A stretch of DNA of 64,000 nt, taken from the NCBI GenBank assembly GCA_009877105.1, contig WXFD01000058.1:205533-269532 (forward strand), given 5' to 3'. The stretch comes from Bacteroidales bacterium. GTDB lineage: Bacteria > Bacteroidota > Bacteroidia > Bacteroidales > VadinHA17. This document shows, in pieces, positions 1 through 9,039 of this stretch. Every line of letters starts with the position of its first letter. Position 1 is the stretch's first letter. The position numbers were made by a program, and so were the translations under genes. The notes beneath the pieces are model-generated. The model saw nothing but the letters and a program-made list of their open reading frames with translations, was not told the origin of the DNA and searched no databases.

Positions 1-1
1 C

Positions 2-850
2 GATGCTTTTGGCGGCTTCGGCGGATTTGGAAGCTCCCGGCGAAGCAGCAGAAGGGTGAACAAGGGAAGCAATCTGAGGGTTAAGGTAAAACTGACCCTG
101 GGCGAAATTGCAAACGGCTGTGAAAAGAAGATCAAGGTGGCCAAATATGTTGTCTGCAGTACCTGTGACGGAACAGGCGCGGCAGATCAGAACAGTATTA
201 CATCATGCACCACATGCCGCGGTTCAGGCCATGTGACCAGGATCACCAATACGATGCTCGGTCAGATGCAGACCACATCAGTATGTCCTTCGTGCGGAGG
301 AAACGGAAAAACAATCACAAAGAAATGTCCTGTATGCTATGGCGAAGGGATAGTTCAAAAAGATGATATCATTAAGATAAATATTCCGGCAGGCGTCAGT
401 AAGGGTATGCAGATGACAGTCAGCGGAAAGGGAAATGCCGCCCGTCGCGGAGGAATTAATGGCGATCTGCTTGTCGTTATCGACGAGGAGGATCATCCCG
501 AACTTATAAGGGAGGGAAAAGATCTTATCTACAACCTTTTCATTAGCATCCCTGATGCTGCCCTTGGTACTCATGTTGAAATACCAACTGTTGAGAACAT
601 AGTAAAAATAAAGATAGAACCCGGCACCCAGCCTGGCAAGATACTACGGCTCAGGGGAAAAGGCCTTCCTGAAGTTAACGGATACGGCAGAGGCGACTTG
701 CTTGTAAACGTAAACGTATGGATTCCCAAGAATCTGACAAAAGAAGAAGCAAGAACTCTTGAAAAACTCAGGGATTCAGCATCCTTCATACCCAGGCCCG
801 ATAAAGAAGACAAGGGATTCTTCGAACGGATGAGAGGATATTTTGAATAG
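2..850 (+). CDS. dnaJ: Chaperone DnaJ, C-terminal part (5' end outside window)
   Basis: Co-chaperone of DnaK: it stimulates DnaK ATP hydrolysis and binds unfolded protein in the cytoplasm. The frame is open from base 2, so the gene begins outside the window and the J domain is not seen. What is present starts in the Gly/Phe-rich linker (DAFGGFGGFG), then the zinc-binding domain with four CxxCxGxG-type motifs (CSTCDGTG, CTTCRGSG, CPSCGGNG, CPVCYGEG), then the two beta-sandwich substrate-binding domains. The GTG at 56 is an internal valine and not a start. The C-terminus is full length. Identification is secure. Confidence 0.97.
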   Translation, partial: DAFGGFGGFGSSRRSSRRVNKGSNLRVKVKLTLGEIANGCEKKIKVAKYVVCSTCDGTGAADQNSITSCTTCRGSGHVTRITNTMLGQMQTTSVCPSCGGNGKTITKKCPVCYGEGIVQKDDIIKINIPAGVSKGMQMTVSGKGNAARRGGINGDLLVVIDEEDHPELIREGKDLIYNLFISIPDAALGTHVEIPTVENIVKIKIEPGTQPGKILRLRGKGLPEVNGYGRGDLLVNVNVWIPKNLTKEEARTLEKLRDSASFIPRPDKEDKGFFERMRGYFE

Positions 851-924
851 ATACCGAATATCATTCCGGATATTTCACAGAGTTGCTTATATTTACATCA
901 CTTTTGCCCAATCTGTGAAATTCT

Positions 925-1833
925 ATGGCACTTTTTGAAGCTAAAAATGTTACAAAACAGTATGGTACCCAGCTGGCCCTTGACAATGTAAGTATTTCTG
1001 TCCCCGAAAAATGCATTTTTGGTCTTCTCGGTCCAAACGGCGCCGGAAAGACAACCCTTATCAGAATAATAAACCAGATAACCGGACCTGATTCCGGCGA
1101 GCTGTTCCTTGAAGGAAAGAAGCTTAAACCCGATGACGTCCTCAGAATCGGATACCTGCCCGAAGAAAGAGGCCTTTACAAAAAAATGAAAGTTGGAGAA
1201 CAGGCCTTGTACTTTGCCCAGCTTAAGGGCCTTACAAAAGCTGAAGCCATGAAAAGGCTCAGATACTGGTTTAATAAGCTTGATATAGCCGAGTGGTGGG
1301 GTAAAAAGGTAGAAGAGCTGTCAAAAGGCATGCAGCAGAAAGTACAGTTCATTACGACCGTGCTGCATGAACCTAAGCTGATAATTTTCGATGAACCGTT
1401 CACCGGCTTCGATCCTGTAAATACAAATATTATCAAGAACGAAATCCTCTTTCTCAGGGAAATGGGGTCAACCATCATCTTTTCGACGCACAACATGGAG
1501 TCAGTTGAGGAATTATGCGATAATATTACCCTGATCAACAAGGCAAAGACCATACTGGAGGGAAACGTTGACGACATAAGGAGACAATGGGCAGCCAACG
1601 AATATGAGATAGTATTTGAGGGTAATGCGGTTCTTCCTGAACAGGAAAAAATCAATATTCTCAAAAGGCATGATGAAAATGGAAGAACCAGGATCAGATT
1701 CAGGATTAGGGACGGGATTGACACCAATGATGTACTTGGGAATGCACTGGTGTCGGGCAGGATAATCTCATTCAATCCGGCCCTGCCCTCAATGAATGAA
1801 ATCTTCATCAGGGTGGTGGAATCCAGGAATTAG
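925..1833 (+). CDS. ABC transporter ATP-binding protein, NatA-like
   Basis: ATPase subunit of an ABC exporter working with the permease encoded 24 bases downstream. Walker A GPNGAGKT lies near residues 36-43, followed by the signature LSKGMQQKV, Walker B LIIFDEP and the switch histidine in STHNME. The C-terminal ~80 residues after the nucleotide-binding domain match the extension of the NatA/CcmA-type exporters (DUF4162 region). Length of 302 aa is normal. The substrate cannot be told from sequence; NatAB relatives move sodium, and many homologues are unassigned. It starts at ATG 75 bases after dnaJ and may have its own promoter. Confidence 0.92.
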   Translation: MALFEAKNVTKQYGTQLALDNVSISVPEKCIFGLLGPNGAGKTTLIRIINQITGPDSGELFLEGKKLKPDDVLRIGYLPEERGLYKKMKVGEQALYFAQLKGLTKAEAMKRLRYWFNKLDIAEWWGKKVEELSKGMQQKVQFITTVLHEPKLIIFDEPFTGFDPVNTNIIKNEILFLREMGSTIIFSTHNMESVEELCDNITLINKAKTILEGNVDDIRRQWAANEYEIVFEGNAVLPEQEKINILKRHDENGRTRIRFRIRDGIDTNDVLGNALVSGRIISFNPALPSMNEIFIRVVESRN

Positions 1834-1857
1834 TCATCCAGATGTAAAAATCCAATA

Positions 1858-3219
1858 ATGATGAACAAGGTATCCGTAATAATCAAAAGGGAATACCTGA
1901 CAAGAGTCAGGAAAAAATCATTCATTATCATGACAATCCTGGCCCCTTTGCTAATGGCTCTTCTGATAGTTGTCCCCACACTGCTGATGATGAACCAGGA
2001 ACAGGATTACAAAAAGATTGCAGTTATTGAGGATGGTACCGATCTTTTCAGGGGGAAAATAGGCAATACAAAGAATCTTGAGTTTGTATATCTTGAAGGC
2101 ATCAGGATCAGCGATCTTAAAAATTCATTTGAACAGGCCGGCTATTACGGTATTCTGTACATCTCACCGGAAATTATCACTACGCCCAATGCGATTCAGC
2201 TGCTTTCAAAAAAACAGCCTCCGATCGGGATGCTGGAACATATCGAAAAATCCCTGGAGAAAGAGATTGAAAAACAGAAACTGAAGGCATACGATATTGA
2301 GAATCTCGATGAGATCATGAAAAATGTCGAAACCAGGGTATCGATCCAGACAATAAAAATCGATGATTCAGGCAATGTTAAGGAAACCAGTACCGGGGTA
2401 GCCATGGCCCTTGCGTATATCGGTGGTTTTCTTATGTATATGCTTGTTTTCATGTTCGGGGCGCAGGTAATGCGGGGCGTTATCGAAGAAAAAACCAGCA
2501 GGGTGGTCGAGGTTATTGTTTCTTCAGTGAAACCGGTACAGCTTATGATGGGAAAAATTATTGGCATTGCACTGGTAGGCCTTACCCAGTTTCTGATCTG
2601 GGTATTCCTTACTATCGCCATTGCTGGAAGCCTTAAATCGACTGTACTTCAGAAATCCGACCTGCAGGAACTTTCCCGGGATGCCGCAAGAAGCCTGATG
2701 GCAGAAGAAACCCGGGTGCAAACAGCAACCAGTATTCCTGAAACGGATACTAGGATTTCTGAATTCGGGAAGCTGTTCGAGACTGCCATGAACCAGCCAT
2801 GGGGATTGATAATAATCAGCTTCATTTTTTATTTTATAACCGGATACCTGCTTTATGCCTCAATTTTTGCCGCAATCGGATCGGCGGTTGACAATGAGAC
2901 GGAAACCCAGCAATTCATGCTGCCCGTAACAATCCCGATAATCCTGGGACTTATGGTGGCGATGGGCACAATGCAGAATCCCGAGAGCCAGCTTTCCTTG
3001 TGGTGTTCCATAATTCCCCTTACTTCTCCGATTGTAATGATTGCCAGGATCCCATTCGGAGTTCCGTACTGGCAGCTTGCTTTGAGCATGGGACTCATGG
3101 TTGTTACATTTGCTGCCTTTGTCTGGATGGCTGCAAAGATATACAGAACAGGAATACTCATGTACGGTAAAAAAACCTCATGGAAAGAAATGTGGAAATG
3201 GCTGAGATATTCGGGATAA
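1858..3219 (+). CDS. ABC transporter permease, NatB-like (ABC-2 family)
   Basis: Membrane partner of the preceding ATPase. One membrane segment lies near residues 20-45 (ILAPLLMALLIVVPTLLMM), then a long extracytoplasmic domain, then about five membrane segments in the C-terminal half, beginning around residue 185. This is the layout of ABC-2 family permeases of the YhaP/NatB type, which have a large soluble loop after the first helix. Two ATGs are adjacent (1858 and 1861) and either could be the start. It is almost certainly cotranscribed with the ATPase gene. The exported substrate is unknown. Confidence 0.88.
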   Translation: MMNKVSVIIKREYLTRVRKKSFIIMTILAPLLMALLIVVPTLLMMNQEQDYKKIAVIEDGTDLFRGKIGNTKNLEFVYLEGIRISDLKNSFEQAGYYGILYISPEIITTPNAIQLLSKKQPPIGMLEHIEKSLEKEIEKQKLKAYDIENLDEIMKNVETRVSIQTIKIDDSGNVKETSTGVAMALAYIGGFLMYMLVFMFGAQVMRGVIEEKTSRVVEVIVSSVKPVQLMMGKIIGIALVGLTQFLIWVFLTIAIAGSLKSTVLQKSDLQELSRDAARSLMAEETRVQTATSIPETDTRISEFGKLFETAMNQPWGLIIISFIFYFITGYLLYASIFAAIGSAVDNETETQQFMLPVTIPIILGLMVAMGTMQNPESQLSLWCSIIPLTSPIVMIARIPFGVPYWQLALSMGLMVVTFAAFVWMAAKIYRTGILMYGKKTSWKEMWKWLRYSG

Positions 3220-3331
3220 TATTTGTGAAAAATTTAACACTGTAAAAGACAGGGCTAAACAACAGTAACCACAACGGTATAGCCGGTTCCGGGAATCCGG
3301 GCCGGTGTTATCCGGCTAACTTAATACGGAT

Positions 3332-4510
3332 ATGTCAAAAATTCTGGTAATAGATGATGAAAAGGCCATAAGGAACACCCTGAAAGAAGTCCTTGAATAT
3401 GAGAATCATGAAGTTGATCTGGCTGAAGACGGTCCTTCCGGTCTTGAATTCTTCAATTCAAATTCATACGATATTGTTCTTTGCGACATTAAGATGGCTA
3501 AGATGGATGGTATCGAGGTTCTTCAGAAGATCAGCGAGAACTCTTCCGACGTCCCAGTCATTATGATATCGGGACATGGCAATATCGATACTGCCGTTGA
3601 GGCAATAAAAAAGGGGGCCTATGACTTTCTGGAAAAGCCCCTCGATCTGAACAGGCTGCTTATTACAATAAGAAATGCCACTGAAAAAACGACTCTTATT
3701 TCCCAGACCCAGGTCCTGAAAAGCAAGGTCAGCAAAATGTTCGAGATCGTGGGAGAATCACCAGCAATTCTGAAAGTTAAGGAAATGATCGAAAGGGTGG
3801 CTCCCACGGAAGCCAGGGTACTGATAACCGGTGCCAACGGAACCGGCAAGGAACTTGTAGCCCATCAGATACATGAAAAGAGCAACAGGGCCAAAGGGCC
3901 TTTCGTCGAAGTAAATTGTGCCGCAATACCTTCAGAACTTATTGAAAGTGAACTGTTCGGACATGAAAAAGGATCGTTTACCTCGGCAATTAAGCAGCGT
4001 ATAGGCAAATTTGAACAGGCAAACGGAGGAACCCTTTTTCTCGATGAGATTGGCGATATGAGCCTGCCGGCCCAGTCAAAAGTGCTGAGGGCTCTCCAGG
4101 AAAATAAGATCAGCCGGGTCGGTTCCGATAAGGATGTGCATGTAAACGTCCGGGTCATTGCAGCAACCAACAAGAACATAAGAAAGGAAATCGCGGACAA
4201 TACCTTCAGGGAAGATCTTTACCACAGGCTGAGCGTCATCCTCATCCACGTACCAACACTTAACGAGCGAACCGAAGATATACCGCTCCTGGCAGAACAT
4301 TTCAATTCAATGATCTGCGGGGAGTACGGCATGAGCAGGAAAATAATCAGAAAAGATGCAATCAGTGAACTCCAGAAAATCCAATGGACAGGCAATATAC
4401 GCGAGTTCAGGAATGTCCTCGAAAGGCTGATCATCCTTTGCAGGGATGAAATTACAGGCAATGATGTAATTGCCTATGCCCGGCCGGTATCAGGCATGAA
4501 TATATTGTAA
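3332..4510 (+). CDS. Sigma-54-dependent response regulator lacking a DNA-binding domain
   Basis: NtrC-family regulator with an N-terminal receiver domain (acidic pocket DDE at 8-10, phospho-acceptor Asp52 in CDIKM, conserved Lys near 104 in EKP) and a sigma-54 AAA+ domain (Walker A GANGTGKE near 168, Walker B TLFLDEIGD). The sigma-54 contact loop reads GSFTSA where the consensus is GAFTGA. The protein stops at 392 residues just after the AAA+ lid. The C-terminal Fis-type helix-turn-helix of NtrC is absent, so it would act on sigma-54 polymerase without a specific enhancer site, as described for some FlgR-type activators. No histidine kinase gene is adjacent. Stop and reading frame are clean, so truncation by frameshift is not evident. 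Confidence 0.9.
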   Translation: MSKILVIDDEKAIRNTLKEVLEYENHEVDLAEDGPSGLEFFNSNSYDIVLCDIKMAKMDGIEVLQKISENSSDVPVIMISGHGNIDTAVEAIKKGAYDFLEKPLDLNRLLITIRNATEKTTLISQTQVLKSKVSKMFEIVGESPAILKVKEMIERVAPTEARVLITGANGTGKELVAHQIHEKSNRAKGPFVEVNCAAIPSELIESELFGHEKGSFTSAIKQRIGKFEQANGGTLFLDEIGDMSLPAQSKVLRALQENKISRVGSDKDVHVNVRVIAATNKNIRKEIADNTFREDLYHRLSVILIHVPTLNERTEDIPLLAEHFNSMICGEYGMSRKIIRKDAISELQKIQWTGNIREFRNVLERLIILCRDEITGNDVIAYARPVSGMNIL

Positions 4511-4583
4511 TTCCGGATAACCTGACAGTTATAGCATGGCAGCCTGTTGCCAATGAGCCGCCGGACTGCCATTATCCGGAATT
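4509..4583. repeat. 12-bp perfect inverted repeat after the sigma-54 regulator gene
   Basis: AATTCCGGATAA at 4509-4520 is repeated inverted as TTATCCGGAATT at 4572-4583, enclosing 51 bases that hold a second small hairpin (TGGCA/TTGCCA). The first arm overlaps the stop codon of the regulator gene. No T-run follows, so it is not a classical intrinsic terminator. It may be an mRNA-stabilising 3' structure. Confidence 0.5.
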
Positions 4584-4699
4584 GATTCACCCGGATTTAT
4601 CAGGAACCTGACCGTCCGGGATATTGACTCAAAGCCTGAAGCCATATCCCTCATGAAAATGCAGAGTTTCCGTAATCCCCGATTAAGATGAATTATTGT

Positions 4700-4707
4700 T
4701 ATTTTTG
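4700..4707 (+). promoter_or_regulatory. Candidate -7 promoter element for hydF
   Basis: TATTTTTG fits the Bacteroidota -7 element TAnnTTTG and lies 17 bases before the hydF start codon. That would give a leader of about ten bases. No convincing -33 TTTG is seen at the right spacing. Confidence 0.35.
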
Positions 4708-4724
4708 CAGGATATTCTAAACAA

Positions 4725-5948
4725 ATGGCAAAAGGGAGGGATACAAAACCGCATATCGGGATCTATGGCCGCCGTAACCATGGAAAGAGCAGCCTTATAA
4801 ACAAGCTTGCAGGACAGGATATCGCGATTGTATCCGAACAGGCCGGTACCACCACCGATCCTGTCAGAAAATCATTCGAAATAACCGGATTCGGCCCTGT
4901 AATTCTTGTAGATACCGCCGGCATCGACGACTCAGGCGAACTGGGCCGGAAGAGGGTTGAGCGAACCATCAGAACACTTGATTTAATCGATCTTGCGCTT
5001 CTGGTCGTTGCAGAAAACCAGTGGGGAAAGCCTGAAGATTACCTGGTGGAGAAATTCCGGAGTCAGGATGTTCCATATATTATTGTCCAAAATAAATCTG
5101 ACCTCATGAAGCCAACCGGGGAATTCCGTGAGGAGGTTCGGAGAATCACTGGCATGGAGCTTATTGAATTCTCTGCTGTTGACAATTATAATACCGAAGA
5201 ACTCATCAGCCTGATCAGGAGGAGCATTCCGGAGCATTCATATAAAATCCCCGGCCTTCTGGGAGATCTGGTTAACCCTGGTGATATAGTTATCCTTATT
5301 ACCCCAATCGATGTCTCGGCGCCGGCCGGACGTCTCATTCTGCCGCAGGTTCAGGCCATCAGGGACATACTTGACAATGATGCCGTAGCTGTTGTTTTAA
5401 AGGAGAATGAGGCAGGCACCTTCCTGGAAAAGAGCGGTCTGCGCCCCGCCCTTGCAATAACCGATTCACAGGTTTTCGCAAGGGCCGATGCCCTGATCCC
5501 ACACGATATCCCCCTCACCAGCTTCAGTATCATGCTGGCCAGGTTCAAAGGTGATTTTTCAACCTACCTGAAAGGAACGCCGAAAATTTCAACGCTTCGC
5601 GACGGGGACCGGGTATTGCTCCTGGAATCGTGCACTCACCACGTTGCCTGTGATGACATAGGAAGGACGAAAATACCTGGATGGATCAGCAAATTCACCG
5701 GCAAACATATTGAATATGAAATTGTGGCAGGCCTCGATGTACTTCCACGCCCTGTCAGTGATTATGCCCTCATCATACAATGCGGAGGCTGCATGATAAC
5801 GCGCCGGCAGTTGCATAACCGGCTTCAGCCTGCAATAAAGGCAGAAGTACCTGTTACAAATTACGGAATGGCAATCGCTTATGTCCAGGGGATCTATGAA
5901 AGAGCAATTGCCCCTTTCACCCGTGCATTAACCCTGAATCCTGACTAA
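4725..5948 (+). CDS. hydF: [FeFe]-hydrogenase maturation GTPase HydF
   Basis: Scaffold GTPase on which the diiron sub-cluster of the [FeFe]-hydrogenase H-cluster is assembled before transfer to the hydrogenase. The N-terminal GTPase domain has P-loop GRRNHGKS near residue 15, DTAG near 64 and NKSD. The C-terminal domain carries the [4Fe-4S] ligands: C303-T-H305-H and C353-G-G-C356, a spacing that fits the HydF pattern CxH...CxxC. Length of 407 aa is normal. HydE, HydG and the hydrogenase are not in this window, so hydF stands alone here. Its presence implies an [FeFe]-hydrogenase elsewhere and a fermentative or anaerobic habit. Confidence 0.95.
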   Translation: MAKGRDTKPHIGIYGRRNHGKSSLINKLAGQDIAIVSEQAGTTTDPVRKSFEITGFGPVILVDTAGIDDSGELGRKRVERTIRTLDLIDLALLVVAENQWGKPEDYLVEKFRSQDVPYIIVQNKSDLMKPTGEFREEVRRITGMELIEFSAVDNYNTEELISLIRRSIPEHSYKIPGLLGDLVNPGDIVILITPIDVSAPAGRLILPQVQAIRDILDNDAVAVVLKENEAGTFLEKSGLRPALAITDSQVFARADALIPHDIPLTSFSIMLARFKGDFSTYLKGTPKISTLRDGDRVLLLESCTHHVACDDIGRTKIPGWISKFTGKHIEYEIVAGLDVLPRPVSDYALIIQCGGCMITRRQLHNRLQPAIKAEVPVTNYGMAIAYVQGIYERAIAPFTRALTLNPD

Positions 5949-6042
5949 CGGAACTTTCAGTCTGCCTGAATTATCAGTCTTACCCCCGGGAATTCAGGCT
6001 GACACATCCGGTTTCAGCCTGAGTAAGCCTTATACATGTAAC

Positions 6043-9024
6043 TCAGAACCTGAAATATATAAAGGGTAGAACATCATAGGCTCTCATGTGATACAACAAG
6101 ATGCCTGCTGCCAGGATCATGACCATCTGTACTGCAACAGGGATCCTTATGAAAATCCCCCTGTATGATTCCTTAAGCGTTTCAGGAAGGAAATGAATCA
6201 GATATCCGACGGCAATGAGAGAGAACACGGTTCCGTACACCTCAAAAATATTTCCAAAGGATGAAGGCATGAAATTGTGAAAAATCTGATTCAGCATTAT
6301 ACCTGCGTGGCTCATATCGGTAGCTCTGAAAAATATCCAGCAGAAGCTTACAAACTGAAAGGTCAGAAAGATCGAGAAAGCCTTAACTATTCTGCCTGAA
6401 CCCGTTCTGCTACCGAAAACGGCAGCCAGCGATTTGTCAACAATGAGACCAAGCCCATGCAATCCTCCCCAGATTATAAACCTGATATCCGCGCCATGCC
6501 ACAGGCCACCCAGTAACATAGTAAGCATGAGGTTAAAATTTGTCCTGACTTTGCCTTTCCTGTTACCGCCTAACGGTATATAAAGGTAATCCTTAAGCCA
6601 CCTTGACAGGGAAATATGCCATCTTTTCCAGAAATTTGCAATCCCATGAGCCTTGTAAGGTGAATTGAAGTTCACCGGCAGCCTGAAACCCAGGATCAGT
6701 GCAAGTCCGATTGCAATATCAGTATACCCTGAGAAATCACAATATATCTGTAATCCATAACCATAGATTGCAAGCAGATTCTCAAATCCGGAATAAGCAG
6801 TGGGTATGTCAAAAACACGATCAACGAAATTTACGGCAATAAAGTCAGAAATAATTATCTTTTTTACCAGACCTTTTATTACCAGGAACAAGGCATGACT
6901 GAACTCCCTCTTGTCAAGATGGAATTCGGTTCTTAGCTGCGGAATAAATTCAGAAGCCCTTACTATGGGGCCGGCCACCAACTGGGGGAAAAACGAAACA
7001 TAGAATCCGAAGTCAATTATACTTCTTACCGGTTCCAGTTTGCCCCTGTAGACATCAATTGTATAACTCAACGACTGGAAGGTAAAGAAAGAGATTCCGA
7101 CCGGCAGAATAATATTTCCAACATCGAAGCGGGTACCCATGAGCCTGTTGGAAAAATCAGCAAGAAAATCCTTTACCTGAAAAGCTGTGCCAAATATATC
7201 ATTGAAAGAATGGATCAAAAAACCACAATACTTAAAATAGGCCAGTATGCCAATGTTTGAAAGAATACTAACAAGGAGAAAGAATTTCCTTTTTGATCTT
7301 GTCCGGGAGTTGAAAATAAGGATCCCGCAGGAATAATCTATCAGAATTACAAGCAGAAGGAGAATGAGAAATAATCCCCCCGTTTTAAAATAGAAATAAA
7401 GACTAATAAGGAAAAGGTAGAGGTTCCTGGTATTCATTCTTCTGTAAACCAGGCCATATCCGCCAAGTATTACCAGGAAGAATACCCAGAATCCCGGGCC
7501 GGAAAAAACAAATGGCTTCTCAGGATTATAAGTCAGAACAGAGGCAATTACAGTTCTAAACAAACTCCTTTCAGGCTGTGCAGGATCGTGAATCAGCTCA
7601 TCCCGAACCTCCGGCTGCACCAGTGAGTCGGAAATAAATTCCGGGGCTGAAGCTGTAAATACCTCCCTTTCCGGGACAGTAAAAAGATCCGATATCATCA
7701 TCCTTGCAAGGGTATCGGTTCCAATATCGGTAAAATGAACCATGTCCTTCTTTGCAAGGGGTGGTTCCATTCTGAACCATTTGATAATGGAAGCATTTCC
7801 TCCCATTGCCTCCCGGGCATCCCAGAAAATAGCACCTGCATCTTCGGATGCTTTTTTTTGTGCAACAATAATATCGGGGAGATTTGGATAGGAGCGCACT
7901 GTTTCACCCGATCCAAATGCCATATCGGTAACACCAACCACTACCACGGGTACGCCGGGAAGAACACTTTTCAGCCTTGAGATCTGCCGGAATAAACCTT
8001 TCTCGTAATACAAATAGTCGTCCCTGATGTTCTTAACAATATTAAGACCATAGTGTAAAATAATCAGATCGGGAGACAATAATTTAAGGGATTCCCTCAG
8101 GTTATTGCTGTCAATCATCGTAAACTCAAGCCCTGCACTGCCTCTTTGCGGGATATTATCAACAATGATCCCGGTTTTGCTTTCAATACTTATTCCATAA
8201 ATATCGGGGCTGGTCCTGCCGTTAAAATCTATGAGAATATCTCTCGAGTTATAAAGCGGACATACAAATTCCCTGATTTCAGTTCCTGTTTTCAATGTAT
8301 CAGTTGCAAGCAGGATTTTGTTCCCCCTTACTTCAATTTTTACATCACCCTGGGTGTTCCTGTAAAGTATTTTCAGAAAGTCATACCTGGAAGTTGTGGA
8401 ATCGGCCAGTTTCGAAGGAACAATCCTTACCCAGGCTCCGACCGGATTTATCTGCCTGGCATTTTCTGGCATATATCTGCAGAAGGACATCAGGGGGCCA
8501 AAACCATTATGGCTGATCTCACGGTTTTTGTATGACAAGTAATTGTATCTCTTCCAGTTTGATGAGGCCCTGACAAAGACTGATCTTGTGTACGAAACTG
8601 GCATCAGGGGAAGAAAAAGGCCGGGGCCGGTTCCCGAACGGCCTTTCCTGAGATCAGACCGGAGATATGATGTCAGCCTGTCCCCCTCAATCTGTGAGTC
8701 ACCAAAATACATAATACGTACCTGGCTCGCCGGATCCTGCAGGGAATCAAGGAACGCCTTCAGCGGGCCGGATGATGGCCGTTCAGCGGGGATGACGACA
8801 AAATCGCTATCAGAGTCACCGGCAGGAACAGTATCGTGGTTGGGAATGTCAGAGTGCCGGAAAGCAACATCCACAGAATCGCTCCGAAGGATTTTTTTTA
8901 TGATCTCTTCCGGTAAAAGGCTTTCGGGCCCGGGGAGATTGAGAGTATCAGGAAAAAGAAAAGACAGACCTGTGAAACAGATCAGAAAGATCAGTAATAA
9001 TGAAAATGATCGGAAAGGACGCAT
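6043..9024 (-). CDS. SGNH hydrolase-MBOAT O-acyltransferase fusion
   Basis: Predicted to move an acyl (probably acetyl) group across the inner membrane onto an extracytoplasmic glycan. An N-terminal membrane anchor is followed by an SGNH/GDSL-like domain: FGDSQ with Ser110, a block III Asn in HYGLN, and DMVH with Asp427 and His430. From about residue 500 the chain is a multi-pass MBOAT domain related to AlgI and DltB, with the active-site His843 in GLWHGA and the VGISFFTFQSLSY stretch. In the alginate-type systems the membrane acyltransferase and the SGNH protein are usually separate genes. Here they form a single 993-residue protein. The target polymer is unknown; proximity to a murein transglycosylase gene makes peptidoglycan or a surface glycan possible. 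Confidence 0.88.
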   Translation of the reverse strand: MRPFRSFSLLLIFLICFTGLSFLFPDTLNLPGPESLLPEEIIKKILRSDSVDVAFRHSDIPNHDTVPAGDSDSDFVVIPAERPSSGPLKAFLDSLQDPASQVRIMYFGDSQIEGDRLTSYLRSDLRKGRSGTGPGLFLPLMPVSYTRSVFVRASSNWKRYNYLSYKNREISHNGFGPLMSFCRYMPENARQINPVGAWVRIVPSKLADSTTSRYDFLKILYRNTQGDVKIEVRGNKILLATDTLKTGTEIREFVCPLYNSRDILIDFNGRTSPDIYGISIESKTGIIVDNIPQRGSAGLEFTMIDSNNLRESLKLLSPDLIILHYGLNIVKNIRDDYLYYEKGLFRQISRLKSVLPGVPVVVVGVTDMAFGSGETVRSYPNLPDIIVAQKKASEDAGAIFWDAREAMGGNASIIKWFRMEPPLAKKDMVHFTDIGTDTLARMMISDLFTVPEREVFTASAPEFISDSLVQPEVRDELIHDPAQPERSLFRTVIASVLTYNPEKPFVFSGPGFWVFFLVILGGYGLVYRRMNTRNLYLFLISLYFYFKTGGLFLILLLLVILIDYSCGILIFNSRTRSKRKFFLLVSILSNIGILAYFKYCGFLIHSFNDIFGTAFQVKDFLADFSNRLMGTRFDVGNIILPVGISFFTFQSLSYTIDVYRGKLEPVRSIIDFGFYVSFFPQLVAGPIVRASEFIPQLRTEFHLDKREFSHALFLVIKGLVKKIIISDFIAVNFVDRVFDIPTAYSGFENLLAIYGYGLQIYCDFSGYTDIAIGLALILGFRLPVNFNSPYKAHGIANFWKRWHISLSRWLKDYLYIPLGGNRKGKVRTNFNLMLTMLLGGLWHGADIRFIIWGGLHGLGLIVDKSLAAVFGSRTGSGRIVKAFSIFLTFQFVSFCWIFFRATDMSHAGIMLNQIFHNFMPSSFGNIFEVYGTVFSLIAVGYLIHFLPETLKESYRGIFIRIPVAVQMVMILAAGILLYHMRAYDVLPFIYFRF

Positions 9025-9039
9025 TTTCTATATAAGGGG

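Noticed and set aside
4509..4583. Inverted repeat as an intrinsic terminator
   Set aside because: The arms are perfect, but the loop is 51 bases and no T-run follows.
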